Part shown: one piece after another, positions 51,662 through 60,177 of the stretch | Layout: each line of letters opens with the position of its first letter | Position numbering within the stretch: position 1 is the first letter of the stretch | Assembly (NCBI GenBank): GCA_040506775.1 | Contig: JBEVWC010000018.1 | Coordinates: 62,001 to 126,000 of the forward strand | Direction of reading: 5' to 3' | From: Thiodiazotropha sp040506775 | Lineage (GTDB): Bacteria > Pseudomonadota > Gammaproteobacteria > Chromatiales > Chromatiaceae | Length of the DNA stretch: 64,000 bases | Notes under the pieces: generated by a model | The model's database searches: none | Told to the model about the DNA's origin: nothing | Seen by the model: the letters and a program-made list of their open reading frames with translations, nothing else | Translations under genes and position numbers: made by a program

Positions 51662-53487
51662 GACAGCAGGGGCGTATGTATCGCTGCCACCTGGTCAGAA
51701 TTTGAGAGAAGATGCAGTACCACCACGGCGCCGGTGACCTTCTGATCCTGCAGGATGGGGGTGCTGATGTATTCGACTTCGATGGGTGAGCCGTTTTTGT
51801 GCCAGATCGTCTCCCGTTCTCCACGCCGGATCTGTCCGTCCTTGAGGACGTCGGTGATCGGACAATCGACCTGTGGGTATTCCGCCCCGTCGTCATGGGC
51901 ATAGTGCCAGAGTTCATGGCTGTCTTTACCGAGCATCTCATCGATGGTGTAGCCCAGCATCTCGGCTGCGGCAGGGTTGACGAACATATGTTTTCCAGTG
52001 GCGTCCAGGCCGATGATTCCGTCGCCCGCAATATTCAGGATGAGTTCTTTCTGGCGTTGGGTCAGACGGTTCTGTTCCTCGAGACTCTTGTAACTGTCAA
52101 TGTCATCGATGACCGCGATGTAGTAGTCGTCCTGGTTCACCTCGCCGGTTTTTTTTGCGGACAGCGACAGCTGAATCCATTTGCTTTGACCGTTTGCACA
52201 GAGCATGCGTAACTGGATCGATATGCTGGTCTGCAAATTTCCCCGCAGCTGGTCGAACGCCTTGATGCAGGTGGGCAGGTCCTCATCGTGGAGGATGTCC
52301 ATGAGGTTGATCGATTTCATCTCCTCGGGGGTCAGGGACAGGAGTTCACCGAGTTTGCGGTTGGTCTGCAGGAACTCACCGGCCGGGGTGATATGGGCAA
52401 GCCCCACCGCCGCAAGTTCGAAGGTGGCGAGTTGAGCCTGGCGACTGCTTTCCAGACTTGTTTGATGTTCCAATAAAGCCCGTTTCAGGCGGATTACGTG
52501 AATACCCAGGTAGAGCAGAATGCCCAGCAGCGCCAGGGATGCCAGATACCAGGGCCAGGATCGGCTCAGGGATTGACCGAATTTCTGTGCCAGTGATTTA
52601 TCGTAGGGGGCCAGTTCCAGCGTTCTCAACAGATCGTTGACCGATTGGTAGGTCTCGGGAATGGTCCAGCCATGGATGTGGGCCTCTTGCGCCGCCGGAT
52701 GATCGGCGGGCAGCTTCAACAGAGCGATGGAGACCTGCTTGGCAAGTTCCGGTGAGGTATGGGGCAGAATTGAGAAGGGCCATTCCGGATACAGCGGAGT
52801 ACTGATCAAATAGGGGAATTGCTCGTAGTGGTCGGGGGACAGAATGCGGTAATCCTCGAGTTGGATCAGTCCTTCCATGGCCATCCGTTCCAGGGTGTCG
52901 GTACGGACGATGCCGGCTTCCGCCTTGCGATGGCTTACCGCCTCGACGACCGCGTCGTGAGTATTCATGAACAGCAACGAGGCAAAATCCCAACGGTCGA
53001 TTCCCTCGGCTTTGAACTCCCTCAGCGCCATGATCCAACCGCCCAGAGAGGTGCTGTGAACGGCAGCGATACGCTGGTTCTTCAAGCTCTTCAGGTCGAC
53101 GATCTCGGAATTGCTCTTGAGTGTGAAAATCACGCTGCCAAAGCGGGAAACCGGATAACCCGGGCTCAGTTCATTGATCAATGTGAGGATTCTGCGAACA
53201 CCGTAGGTTTCCGCCAGATTGACATAGATACCCGGATTGACCACCACGAAGTCGACCAGGCGGTTCTTTACAATGACCGGGATATCGCCAAACGTCATGG
53301 GCACGATCTTGAACCGGTATCCTGGAACACTGGCGCTCAGGTAGTCCGCTGTGGCCTGCCATCTTTCCTGGCTTTTCGCATAACCCCGTTTCGCCAGCAC
53401 ACCGATGTTCACCTCGACCGGATCCGCCCATGCCTGAACCAGCCACAGGCACATCAGTACAGTCAGTGATCGGAGGATAATTTTCAT
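51658..53487 (-). CDS. PhnD-like ligand-binding protein fused to TM and two PAS domains, no output domain
   Basis: 609 residues. A signal peptide (to about 21) is followed by a PhnD/SsuA-type periplasmic binding domain (about 25-295, with VDFVVVNPGIYVN and AAVHSTSLGGW). One TM helix (312-333), a short coiled stretch, and two PAS domains follow (about 350-475 and 480-598). The protein then ends with no kinase, GGDEF, EAL or other effector. The last four bases overlap the ATG of the diguanylate cyclase downstream. Such binding-domain sensors usually carry a histidine kinase or GGDEF. Here the effector appears to be the separate cyclase; this is inference. Confidence 0.88.
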   Translation of the reverse strand: MKIILRSLTVLMCLWLVQAWADPVEVNIGVLAKRGYAKSQERWQATADYLSASVPGYRFKIVPMTFGDIPVIVKNRLVDFVVVNPGIYVNLAETYGVRRILTLINELSPGYPVSRFGSVIFTLKSNSEIVDLKSLKNQRIAAVHSTSLGGWIMALREFKAEGIDRWDFASLLFMNTHDAVVEAVSHRKAEAGIVRTDTLERMAMEGLIQLEDYRILSPDHYEQFPYLISTPLYPEWPFSILPHTSPELAKQVSIALLKLPADHPAAQEAHIHGWTIPETYQSVNDLLRTLELAPYDKSLAQKFGQSLSRSWPWYLASLALLGILLYLGIHVIRLKRALLEHQTSLESSRQAQLATFELAAVGLAHITPAGEFLQTNRKLGELLSLTPEEMKSINLMDILHDEDLPTCIKAFDQLRGNLQTSISIQLRMLCANGQSKWIQLSLSAKKTGEVNQDDYYIAVIDDIDSYKSLEEQNRLTQRQKELILNIAGDGIIGLDATGKHMFVNPAAAEMLGYTIDEMLGKDSHELWHYAHDDGAEYPQVDCPITDVLKDGQIRRGERETIWHKNGSPIEVEYISTPILQDQKVTGAVVVLHLLSNSDQVAAIHTPLLS

Positions 53488-53702
53488 TAATTATCAGTAT
53501 GCTGGGGTGGTGTCATGCGGGCAACCACAAAGTCTGGTAAATACAGGTTTGCAACGCGTCGAGCCTCAGTCCGGGGTATTGGATTAGTGTTAACAGACCC
53601 TAGTAGAATCGGCCGTTCATATAGGAGCTTTAGACGCAAAATCACCAGGCTTCAACTGCCAAACTGCAGATTTTCATTTCATCCCGACAACCTGGCATCG
53701 GC

Positions 53703-55685
53703 TCAAGGTTGGGTGGCCGGTTCCACAAGCAGCTTGCCGGCCTGCTGATGCACGGACAACCGGCTCAGTGCGCTGAGATCGTGATGCAATTCGACCAGCG
53801 GCTGCCCATCATTTCGCCGGGTAACCGGCAGTACGAAAAGATCGGCCACGACCTCCTTTGATTGCCCGGTGACATTCCCGACATACAGAGGCTGAACAGA
53901 GTCTACAACCAGTGTTGTTGGCCAGAGTCTCAACACCAGGCGATTCTCCGGGGCGAGGGATTTCACCAACACCAGGCTTTCGTGGCGGGCGTCATGTACC
54001 TGGGGCAGAACCGGCAAGGAGGTCAGGGGTGTGCTCGGAGACAGCAGATGCAGCAGATTGCGCCAGGAGAGCATCTGCGCAGGCTTCCAGCCTCGCTGAG
54101 CGAGCTGTTGAGCCAATTGCTCCGGGGAACCCACCCACTGCAGATCGAGGGGATGGCGGTCACTTCCGCTGAGGTCCTGACGATATCCCGGCAGTTCAGC
54201 AACGCCGGACAACCAATGGGTCCGGGATATGGAGTGAGTCTGGGTAACGGATTGGTAGCGTAGTTGACGCTGCTCCACATTCAGGGCATGGATCACCAGG
54301 CTCAGGGCAAGCATCAGAATGGCCCCGGCGAACAGGATCTGAGGCTGGCTCTCCGCTGTGACATGTCGATAGTAGGCAATCCCCAACAGAGCCACCCAGA
54401 ACATCCCCAGGGTCAGGCTGCCGAGTACATCGGTGGCCCAATGCACACCCAGATAGAGCCGGGAAAGGGCCACAGCCACAACGATCAGAGCGGCCAGACT
54501 GTAGGGCAGCCAGCGCCACTCCCGTTGCATGACCCGCGCCAGCATGACGGAATAGAATCCGTATACGGTCATGCCGTGCAGCACATGCGCACTGGGATAC
54601 GACCAGGGGCCCAGGCTCTCGGGACTGGTGGGTGGTCGGGGAATCTGCAGGCCGATCTTCAGCAACAGTGGAGCGATGACGCCAAATGCGGTGGCCGCCA
54701 AAAGATAGTAGGCCGCCCGGGTGTGTTTCTGCCAAACCAGCAGGCCGGTGGTTACCCCGCTGAATACCAGAACGGTGGAAAGATCACCCAGGCTGGTGGC
54801 CAGGACCATCACCCGGTCGCCCCAGGGGGTGCGCAGGCTTTGCAAGGCCGAATGTATCCACAGGTCGAACCGGCTCGCGGCGCCTCCGTCGATCATCAGG
54901 CCGGTGAGCAGGGCAAAAAAGCTTGAGGCGAGAATCAGCAGGGTAGCCAGGGTGGCCAACCCCTTGGCCTCCGGGTGATGCGGGTCGGCCAGAGCGGAGG
55001 AAATGCCGCGAAAACCCCGATGCAACTGGCCCCATTCGAAGACTCGCTGCACCAGATAGGTGGCATGAGGCTGGATCAGGCGGAATGCCAGGCGTGCCAG
55101 CATGAACACACCCCAGCCCAGCGCCAATACCAGCACCATCAGCACCACCAGCCGGAATGCGACTTCAGAAGCAAGCTTGAGCGAGGCGCCGAAGACGATC
55201 CCCGGCAACAGGTAGGCAGGCGCCCAGAGCAGTGCCGAACTCACGTTGGCAATGAAAAAACGCCCCGGTGACATGCCCAGCATACCGGCCACCAGAGGAA
55301 TGACGGCACGTACCGGACCGAAAAAACGTCCGATGGCGACGCTCTTACCCCCGTACTTTTCGAAGAATGTCACACCCCGTTGCAATGTGGCGGGATACCG
55401 GGAGAACGGCCAGATACCTCGAAGCTGGTCCTGGTAGTGGCGGCCCAGCCAATAGCTCAGACCGTCACCGGTTACCGCGCCGGCCACCGCCCACATGAAT
55501 ACCGGCCAGAACTCCAGGGCGCCGGTGGCGATGAGGGCGCCGAAACCGAACATGGCGATTACCCCGGGTACCAGCAGACCGAATATCGCAACGGATTCCG
55601 AGAAGGCGGCCAGGAATACCAGCAGCCCCGCCCACAGGGTGTGTTCCGCCACCCAGTCGAGCATTGCGGTGATCAGCTCATTCAT
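53703..55685 (-). CDS. DedA-PAP2-LssY_C fusion membrane protein
   Basis: 660-residue protein with three parts. The first is a DedA/SNARE-associated domain (about 1-200) with GRFFGPVRAVIPLVAG. The second is a PAP2 phosphatase (about 245-440) with its three motifs: K343-x6-RP, PSAH (364-367) and SRLYLGVHWATD (408-419). The third is a C-terminal LssY_C-like domain (about 470-655). The PAP2 triad is complete, so it should remove phosphate from a lipid such as undecaprenyl- or phosphatidyl-phosphate, while the DedA part may flip lipid. It follows hemL by 49 bases on the same strand. Confidence 0.92.
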   Translation of the reverse strand: MNELITAMLDWVAEHTLWAGLLVFLAAFSESVAIFGLLVPGVIAMFGFGALIATGALEFWPVFMWAVAGAVTGDGLSYWLGRHYQDQLRGIWPFSRYPATLQRGVTFFEKYGGKSVAIGRFFGPVRAVIPLVAGMLGMSPGRFFIANVSSALLWAPAYLLPGIVFGASLKLASEVAFRLVVLMVLVLALGWGVFMLARLAFRLIQPHATYLVQRVFEWGQLHRGFRGISSALADPHHPEAKGLATLATLLILASSFFALLTGLMIDGGAASRFDLWIHSALQSLRTPWGDRVMVLATSLGDLSTVLVFSGVTTGLLVWQKHTRAAYYLLAATAFGVIAPLLLKIGLQIPRPPTSPESLGPWSYPSAHVLHGMTVYGFYSVMLARVMQREWRWLPYSLAALIVVAVALSRLYLGVHWATDVLGSLTLGMFWVALLGIAYYRHVTAESQPQILFAGAILMLALSLVIHALNVEQRQLRYQSVTQTHSISRTHWLSGVAELPGYRQDLSGSDRHPLDLQWVGSPEQLAQQLAQRGWKPAQMLSWRNLLHLLSPSTPLTSLPVLPQVHDARHESLVLVKSLAPENRLVLRLWPTTLVVDSVQPLYVGNVTGQSKEVVADLFVLPVTRRNDGQPLVELHHDLSALSRLSVHQQAGKLLVEPATQP

Positions 55686-55734
55686 CCGTCAGTGCCCATG
55701 GCCCGGGGCGTCACCTCAGATTGTTGGCGCAAAT

Positions 55735-57018
55735 TCAGGCCAGGCTTTTGAAAGCTTCCCCGGCAGCTTTGAGGGTGTTCTGGATATCCTCATCAGTGTG
55801 TGCCGCCGAGACAAATCCGGCTTCGAACGCGGAAGGTGCCAGATACACTCCCTTGTCGAGCATGGCGTGATAAAAAGCCTTGAACCGCTCCTGATCACAG
55901 GCGGTGGCCCCCGCGTAATCCGTAACCCGTTCCCGGTCAGTGAAGAACAGTCCGAACATGCCTCCGACATGGTTTTCCGCCAGTCCGATTCCCGCACTCT
56001 GGGCCGCTTCCATGAAGCCGTTCACCAGAGTCTCGACCCGTTGTGACAACTGTTCATGAAAACCGGGTTCGGAGATCAACTCCAGGGTCTTCAGACCCGC
56101 GGACATGGCCACCGGGTTGCCTGACAGGGTCCCCGCCTGATAAACCGGCCCGAGTGGCGCGATCTTCTCCATGATGTCCCTTCGCCCGCCGAATGCACCG
56201 ACCGGCATACCCCCGCCGATGACCTTGCCCAGGGTGGTCAGGTCCGGGGTAATGCCATAGAGGGCCTGAGCCCCGCCCAAAGCGACCCGAAACCCGGTCA
56301 TCACCTCGTCGAAAATCAGCACTGAACCGTGCTGGTCACAGACTTCGCGCAGGGTCTCAAGAAACCCCGGCTGTGGGGGTATGCAGTTCATATTGCCGGC
56401 CACCGGCTCGACGATGATCGCGGCGATCTGATCGCCCATCTGCGAGAACAGCTCCCGTACCTGTCCGGCATCGTTGTAGTTGAGGGTCAGGGTATGCTCG
56501 GCCAGGCTGGCGGGTACCCCGGGTGAGGAAGGCTCTCCGAGGGTCAGCATGCCGGAACCGGCCTTGACCAGCAGTGAGTCCGAATGGCCGTGATAACAGC
56601 CCTCGAACTTGACGATCTTGTCCCGTCCGGTGAAGCCCCGCGCCAGGCGTATAGCCGACATGGTGGCTTCGGTTCCGGAACTGACCATGCGCACCATATC
56701 CATACTCGGTACCAGTTCGCAGACCTTGTCCGCCATCTGGGTTTCGAGTTCAGTCGGTGCGCCGAAGCTCAGACCCTTGTTGATGATGGAGGCGACCGCA
56801 TCGATCACCTCGTGATGAGCATGACCGAGGATCATGGGTCCCCAGGAGCCGACATAGTCGATATAACGTTTACCCTCAGGATCGTAGACATACGGGCCGG
56901 CCGCGCAATCGATGAAGACCGGGTCGCCTCCGACGCCTCGAAAGGCTCTGACCGGAGAGTTGACCCCCCCTGGAATGTGCTGTTGGGCCTGTTGGAAGAG
57001 TTCCTGGGAACGACTCAT
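55735..57018 (-). CDS. hemL: Glutamate-1-semialdehyde 2,1-aminomutase
   Basis: PLP enzyme that makes 5-aminolevulinate in the C5 heme pathway. The 427-residue product has the PLP lysine K265 in LGKVIGGGMPVGA, FDEVMTGFRVA for the PLP ring, and SSGTEATMSAIRLAR. ATG 57018 follows AGGAG; an in-frame ATG at 57129 is upstream but within thiE. It is 4 bases after thiE, giving the operon thiD-thiE-hemL. Confidence 0.97.
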   Translation of the reverse strand: MSRSQELFQQAQQHIPGGVNSPVRAFRGVGGDPVFIDCAAGPYVYDPEGKRYIDYVGSWGPMILGHAHHEVIDAVASIINKGLSFGAPTELETQMADKVCELVPSMDMVRMVSSGTEATMSAIRLARGFTGRDKIVKFEGCYHGHSDSLLVKAGSGMLTLGEPSSPGVPASLAEHTLTLNYNDAGQVRELFSQMGDQIAAIIVEPVAGNMNCIPPQPGFLETLREVCDQHGSVLIFDEVMTGFRVALGGAQALYGITPDLTTLGKVIGGGMPVGAFGGRRDIMEKIAPLGPVYQAGTLSGNPVAMSAGLKTLELISEPGFHEQLSQRVETLVNGFMEAAQSAGIGLAENHVGGMFGLFFTDRERVTDYAGATACDQERFKAFYHAMLDKGVYLAPSAFEAGFVSAAHTDEDIQNTLKAAGEAFKSLA

Positions 57019-57022
57019 TGTT

Positions 57023-57661
57023 TTACTCCTGGGGCGAGAATAGGGCGGCCAAGCGACGGCTGGCGGCCTGGACGTCGGGCTGGCCGAAGACACCGTGGAC
57101 CACGGCCAGCATGTCGGCGCCCGCTTCAATCAATGGGGCGCCATTCTCCGGCGTTATGCCGCCTATGGCAACCAGCGGCAGGTTTAGTTCGCTGCGGGCG
57201 GCCGTCAGCAGACTGGGGGACGCGTTGACCGCTTCCGGCTTTGTGGTGGACGGGAAAAAACGTCCGAAAGCCAGGTAGTCCGCACCGGCCAGCGCAGCGG
57301 CCCGGGCGATCTCCAGGCTGTTGTAGCAGGAGATACCGATCACCGTGTCGGGTCCGAGCATGTCACGGGCATTTTCCAGAGCTGCATCGTCCCGCCCGAG
57401 ATGGACCCCGTGTGCGCGGACCTGCCGGGCGAGGGCCAGGTCATCGTTGATGATCAGCAGTGCATCATGAGCTTCACACAGATCTTTTAGCATGCCTGCC
57501 TCGCGAAGCCGACGCGCCCGGTCCTGGCTCTTGTCCCGGTACTGCAGGATGCGGGCACCCCCGAGCAAGGTCTGCGTGACCTGCTCCTCGAGTCGTTCAG
57601 TTGGGCACAGCCCGCTGTCGGTAATGGCATAGAGACCCCGCAAACGGATCTGAACATTCAT
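57023..57661 (-). CDS. thiE: Thiamine-phosphate synthase
   Basis: Joins HMP-PP and the thiazole phosphate to form thiamine phosphate. The 212-residue TIM barrel has LQYRDKS and NDDLALARQVRAHGVHLGRDD, with AVVHGVF near the C-terminus. In many ThiE proteins the last block reads AVVSAIF; the change to HG is unusual but conservative in context. The start overlaps thiD by 4 bases. No TPP riboswitch was seen upstream of the operon. Confidence 0.93.
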   Translation of the reverse strand: MNVQIRLRGLYAITDSGLCPTERLEEQVTQTLLGGARILQYRDKSQDRARRLREAGMLKDLCEAHDALLIINDDLALARQVRAHGVHLGRDDAALENARDMLGPDTVIGISCYNSLEIARAAALAGADYLAFGRFFPSTTKPEAVNASPSLLTAARSELNLPLVAIGGITPENGAPLIEAGADMLAVVHGVFGQPDVQAASRRLAALFSPQE

Positions 57662-58485
57662 GACCCGGGCGCTCCTGTATGGGACATGTTCAGGTAGCGG
57701 AACGGTATCCGCTGACAGCGACCTGCTGCGAATCCGGCTTCAAGGGTCGACCAGGTGTAGGCCAACCCCGCCTGTGAGGCTTCCACCAGGGACAGACCCC
57801 GGGCCAGTCCGGCAGCGATGGCGGAGGCCAGGGTACATCCGGAGCCGTGAAATTCCCCTGCCAGACGTGGCCATCGGGAATGCCAGGCCGGTTCATTGGG
57901 GCGATACAGCCGGTGGGTCACCTGCTGGGGATCGCTCATATCGTGGGTGCCGGTGACAAGGACCGCCCGGGCTCCGGTGCCGAGCAGGGTCTGTGCGCTG
58001 TGGTCGAGGCTTGCATCCTGATCCAGGCGGCTGAGTCTCAGGGCTTCGTGTGTGTTGGGAGTCAGCAGATGACACAGGGGCAACAGTTCATCCCGGATCA
58101 CTGAGAGCAAGCCCTGATTCGCCAGATCACTGCCACCTCCGGCAGCCAGTACCGGGTCGAATACCACAGGGATCTGCGGATTTGCCTTGAGCAGTTCGGC
58201 TACGGCCGATGCGCTATCCTGATGGCCCAGCAGACCGATCTTGATGGCGGATACGCAACAGTCGGAGAGCACCGCCTGGGCCTGATCCAGCAGGGTTGTT
58301 GCCGGGATGGGAATCAGTTTGCGGACATTGCAGGTGTCCTGAACTGTGAGACAGGTGATCGCGGTCGCAGCATGGCACCCGTTCGAGCCGATCGACTCGA
58401 TATCCGCCTGTATACCCGCCCCTCCGACCGGATCATGTCCGCCAATCGCCAGTACAACCGGCCGCTTTTCAGTCTGTTTAAGCAT
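57658..58485 (-). CDS. thiD: Hydroxymethylpyrimidine/phosphomethylpyrimidine kinase
   Basis: Phosphorylates HMP and HMP-P in thiamine synthesis. The 275-residue ribokinase-fold protein begins with VLAIGGHDPVGGAGIQADIE. VFDPVLAAGGGSDL and the anion-hole-type HGSGCTLASAIAAGLA are in place. The family usually has SGHDPSGGAG at the front; here the second S is V. ATG 58485 is used; the frame extends 108 bases upstream but with no family match. It is the first gene of thiD-thiE-hemL. Confidence 0.95.
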   Translation of the reverse strand: MLKQTEKRPVVLAIGGHDPVGGAGIQADIESIGSNGCHAATAITCLTVQDTCNVRKLIPIPATTLLDQAQAVLSDCCVSAIKIGLLGHQDSASAVAELLKANPQIPVVFDPVLAAGGGSDLANQGLLSVIRDELLPLCHLLTPNTHEALRLSRLDQDASLDHSAQTLLGTGARAVLVTGTHDMSDPQQVTHRLYRPNEPAWHSRWPRLAGEFHGSGCTLASAIAAGLARGLSLVEASQAGLAYTWSTLEAGFAAGRCQRIPFRYLNMSHTGAPGS

Positions 58486-58800
58486 CCGCTGATTGTATCC
58501 CGATTCCGCGATCCGGGGGCATGCGCAGATTTGCCTCGAAGGCTTGAACTGGGTAGATTCCGTCCTCCGCAATGGATTTTGAAACCGACTCATCAGTTTT
58601 GTTGGGGTTTTGCGGGATATATTTTGTTTATCGGAAGCGCGAAGTGTATTAAGGGTTTTTCCTAGGATTGACCGGCATCGCTGCTAGACTCTGGTATGTA
58701 CAACGATCATTTAATGTTGCGTACAGCCATCATGGGGATCACCGAAAGATCCGGTGTGTTGCATGCAGGATGGCGTAGGATGGCTGTGAGGGATGAGACT

Positions 58801-59277
58801 ATGAGTCCACAAGAACAAAAGCTCGAAGCGTTGGCCAGAGACTATTGCCAACTGGTCGAGTCACTCAATGATGGTAACACCCTGTGGCTTCAGGAGATCG
58901 CGGGTCTGCTGCCGCGTCTGCACGAAGCCGTCAATGCACTCAACCTGCCGACACCCCACAATACGCACCACACAGCGGCAGATCTGGATGCCCGGTTCGA
59001 ACTGTACACTTTTCTGCGAACCCTGCTTGGAGAGCGCGACGGCTACTGGATGGAGTTCGATGTGGCCGGAGACGGGCAGAGCATGAGCGGCAGCCTGGCG
59101 GATGATCTGACCGACATCTACTGCGAACTCAAGACCGGTCTGATGTTACTGGATGGCGAACCGCAACAGGCTGTTGAGGGTTGGCACAAGGGCTTTCATC
59201 TGCACTGGGGACAGCATCTTCTGGATGCCGAACGCCATCTTTTCGATCTGAACGTACGCAACCAGCTGGCGTTCTGA
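58801..59277 (+). CDS. DUF5063 family protein
   Basis: 158-residue soluble protein, starting MSPQEQKLEALARDYCQL. It contains ELYTFLRTLLGERDGYWMEF and HWGQHLLDAERHLFDL, a mostly helical layout seen in DUF5063. Function is unknown. An in-frame ATG lies at 58696, but family similarity begins near 58801. It stands between the divergent thiD gene and the IscA-like gene. Confidence 0.8.
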   Translation: MSPQEQKLEALARDYCQLVESLNDGNTLWLQEIAGLLPRLHEAVNALNLPTPHNTHHTAADLDARFELYTFLRTLLGERDGYWMEFDVAGDGQSMSGSLADDLTDIYCELKTGLMLLDGEPQQAVEGWHKGFHLHWGQHLLDAERHLFDLNVRNQLAF

Positions 59278-59425
59278 GTCACCTGTTATCCCGCTCAGGC
59301 CCGCGCTAATACTGGGATGCGGGGTATTTCAGGAAAAAACCAACTTATATTCTATGTTAATTGGTACAGCTGACCGATTTCTTGCTACCATTGAACCATT
59401 CGATGAATTTTTCAGGAGATATGGC

Positions 59426-59794
59426 ATGAATCCGAATGCCCTGAGTGAAAGTGACCTGACCTTGACCGGAATGGCGCAAACCAAAATGAACGAATTGTTT
59501 CAACAGGTTGACAGCAGCATCGAGGGCGTGCGGGTTTTCGCTACCCCGGGTGGTTGCAGCGGGATCAGCTTTGGCATGACCTTCAGCGATGTGATCAATG
59601 ATAATGACGGCGTTCTGCAGTGCGAAGGTTTCAAGGTCATCGTGGATGACGGCACCCTGCAGTACCTGCGTGGCGTGGAGATCGATTTCATCGATCAGGG
59701 CGACGGCAACGCCAGCTTCGTATTCAACAATCTCCAGCCAGTCGGTGGTGGGGGTGGTTGCGGCACCTGTGGTTCCGGTGGTGGCTGCGGATAA
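59426..59794 (+). CDS. IscA/HesB-type iron-sulfur carrier with Cys/Gly-rich tail
   Basis: A-type Fe-S carrier of 122 residues. The first conserved Cys is C44 in PGGCSGISFGMTF; the next two of this family lie in a C-terminal tail rich in Gly. The tail reads GGGGCGTCGSGGGCG with C112, C115 and C121, whereas the usual IscA end is CGCG. AGGAG stands 9 bases before ATG 59426. No other isc/suf genes are nearby. A good terminator follows. Confidence 0.87.
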   Translation: MNPNALSESDLTLTGMAQTKMNELFQQVDSSIEGVRVFATPGGCSGISFGMTFSDVINDNDGVLQCEGFKVIVDDGTLQYLRGVEIDFIDQGDGNASFVFNNLQPVGGGGGCGTCGSGGGCG

Positions 59795-59845
59795 GGTTTC
59801 CCCCTCCGGCGGTTGACAGGCCGCAAGTCTCTTTGCAGACAAATC

Positions 59846-59877
59846 AAACCGCGTCAGGGTAAACCGGCGCGGTTTTT
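59846..59877 (+). terminator. Intrinsic terminator after the IscA-like gene
   Basis: AAACCGCG (59846-59853) and CGCGGTTT (59868-59875) with a 14-base loop, followed by TT and C. The run of T's is part of the arm. It lies 52 bases after the stop. Confidence 0.7.
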
Positions 59878-59925
59878 CATTGGACCAGGCAAATCCGCAC
59901 TCCCGCATCACGCACGTGACAGAGA

Positions 59926-60040
59926 CTGGAAGGCTGTTGAAATTCGCCGAAAAAGCTTTGTTTATGCAAGTAAATGGGCATTTGAGGCGGATTTCTATGC
60001 AGAATCGTGCCGTCTGAGTAACATTTCAACAGCCTGCCAG
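59926..60040. mobile_element. MITE-like element with 18-base terminal inverted repeats
   Basis: Left end CTGGAAGGCTGTTGAAAT (59926-59943) and right end ATTTCAACAGCCTGCCAG (60023-60040) are complementary at 17 of 18 positions. They bound 115 bases, AT-richer inside than the neighbourhood. There is no ORF of note inside and no clear target-site duplication. The size and ends suit a miniature inverted-repeat element moved by a transposase elsewhere. The rest of the gap 59795-60177 holds only the terminator and the promoter area of the next gene. Confidence 0.55.
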
Positions 60041-60089
60041 GCGACCGCCGGGTTGCCGTTAATCTTGTCTTCCTGCGAAGGGAATGAAT

Positions 60090-60095
60090 TACAAT
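60090..60095 (+). promoter_or_regulatory. Candidate -10 box for the FAD oxidoreductase gene
   Basis: TACAAT with TTGTCT (60065-60070) upstream, but at a long 19-base spacing, 83 bases before the start. Confidence 0.3.
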
Positions 60096-60177
60096 CAAAA
60101 CCTGTAGCGGTTCCGGCCCTGCCGGCAACATGCCTCATGTAACCCAAATTTGGAATAAGGTGGCAATCTTGGAATCA

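Noticed and set aside
58486..58695. Possible TPP riboswitch upstream of thiD-thiE-hemL
   Set aside because: I searched by eye for the conserved CTGAGA and the GAACCTGAT-type elements on the minus strand and found neither.
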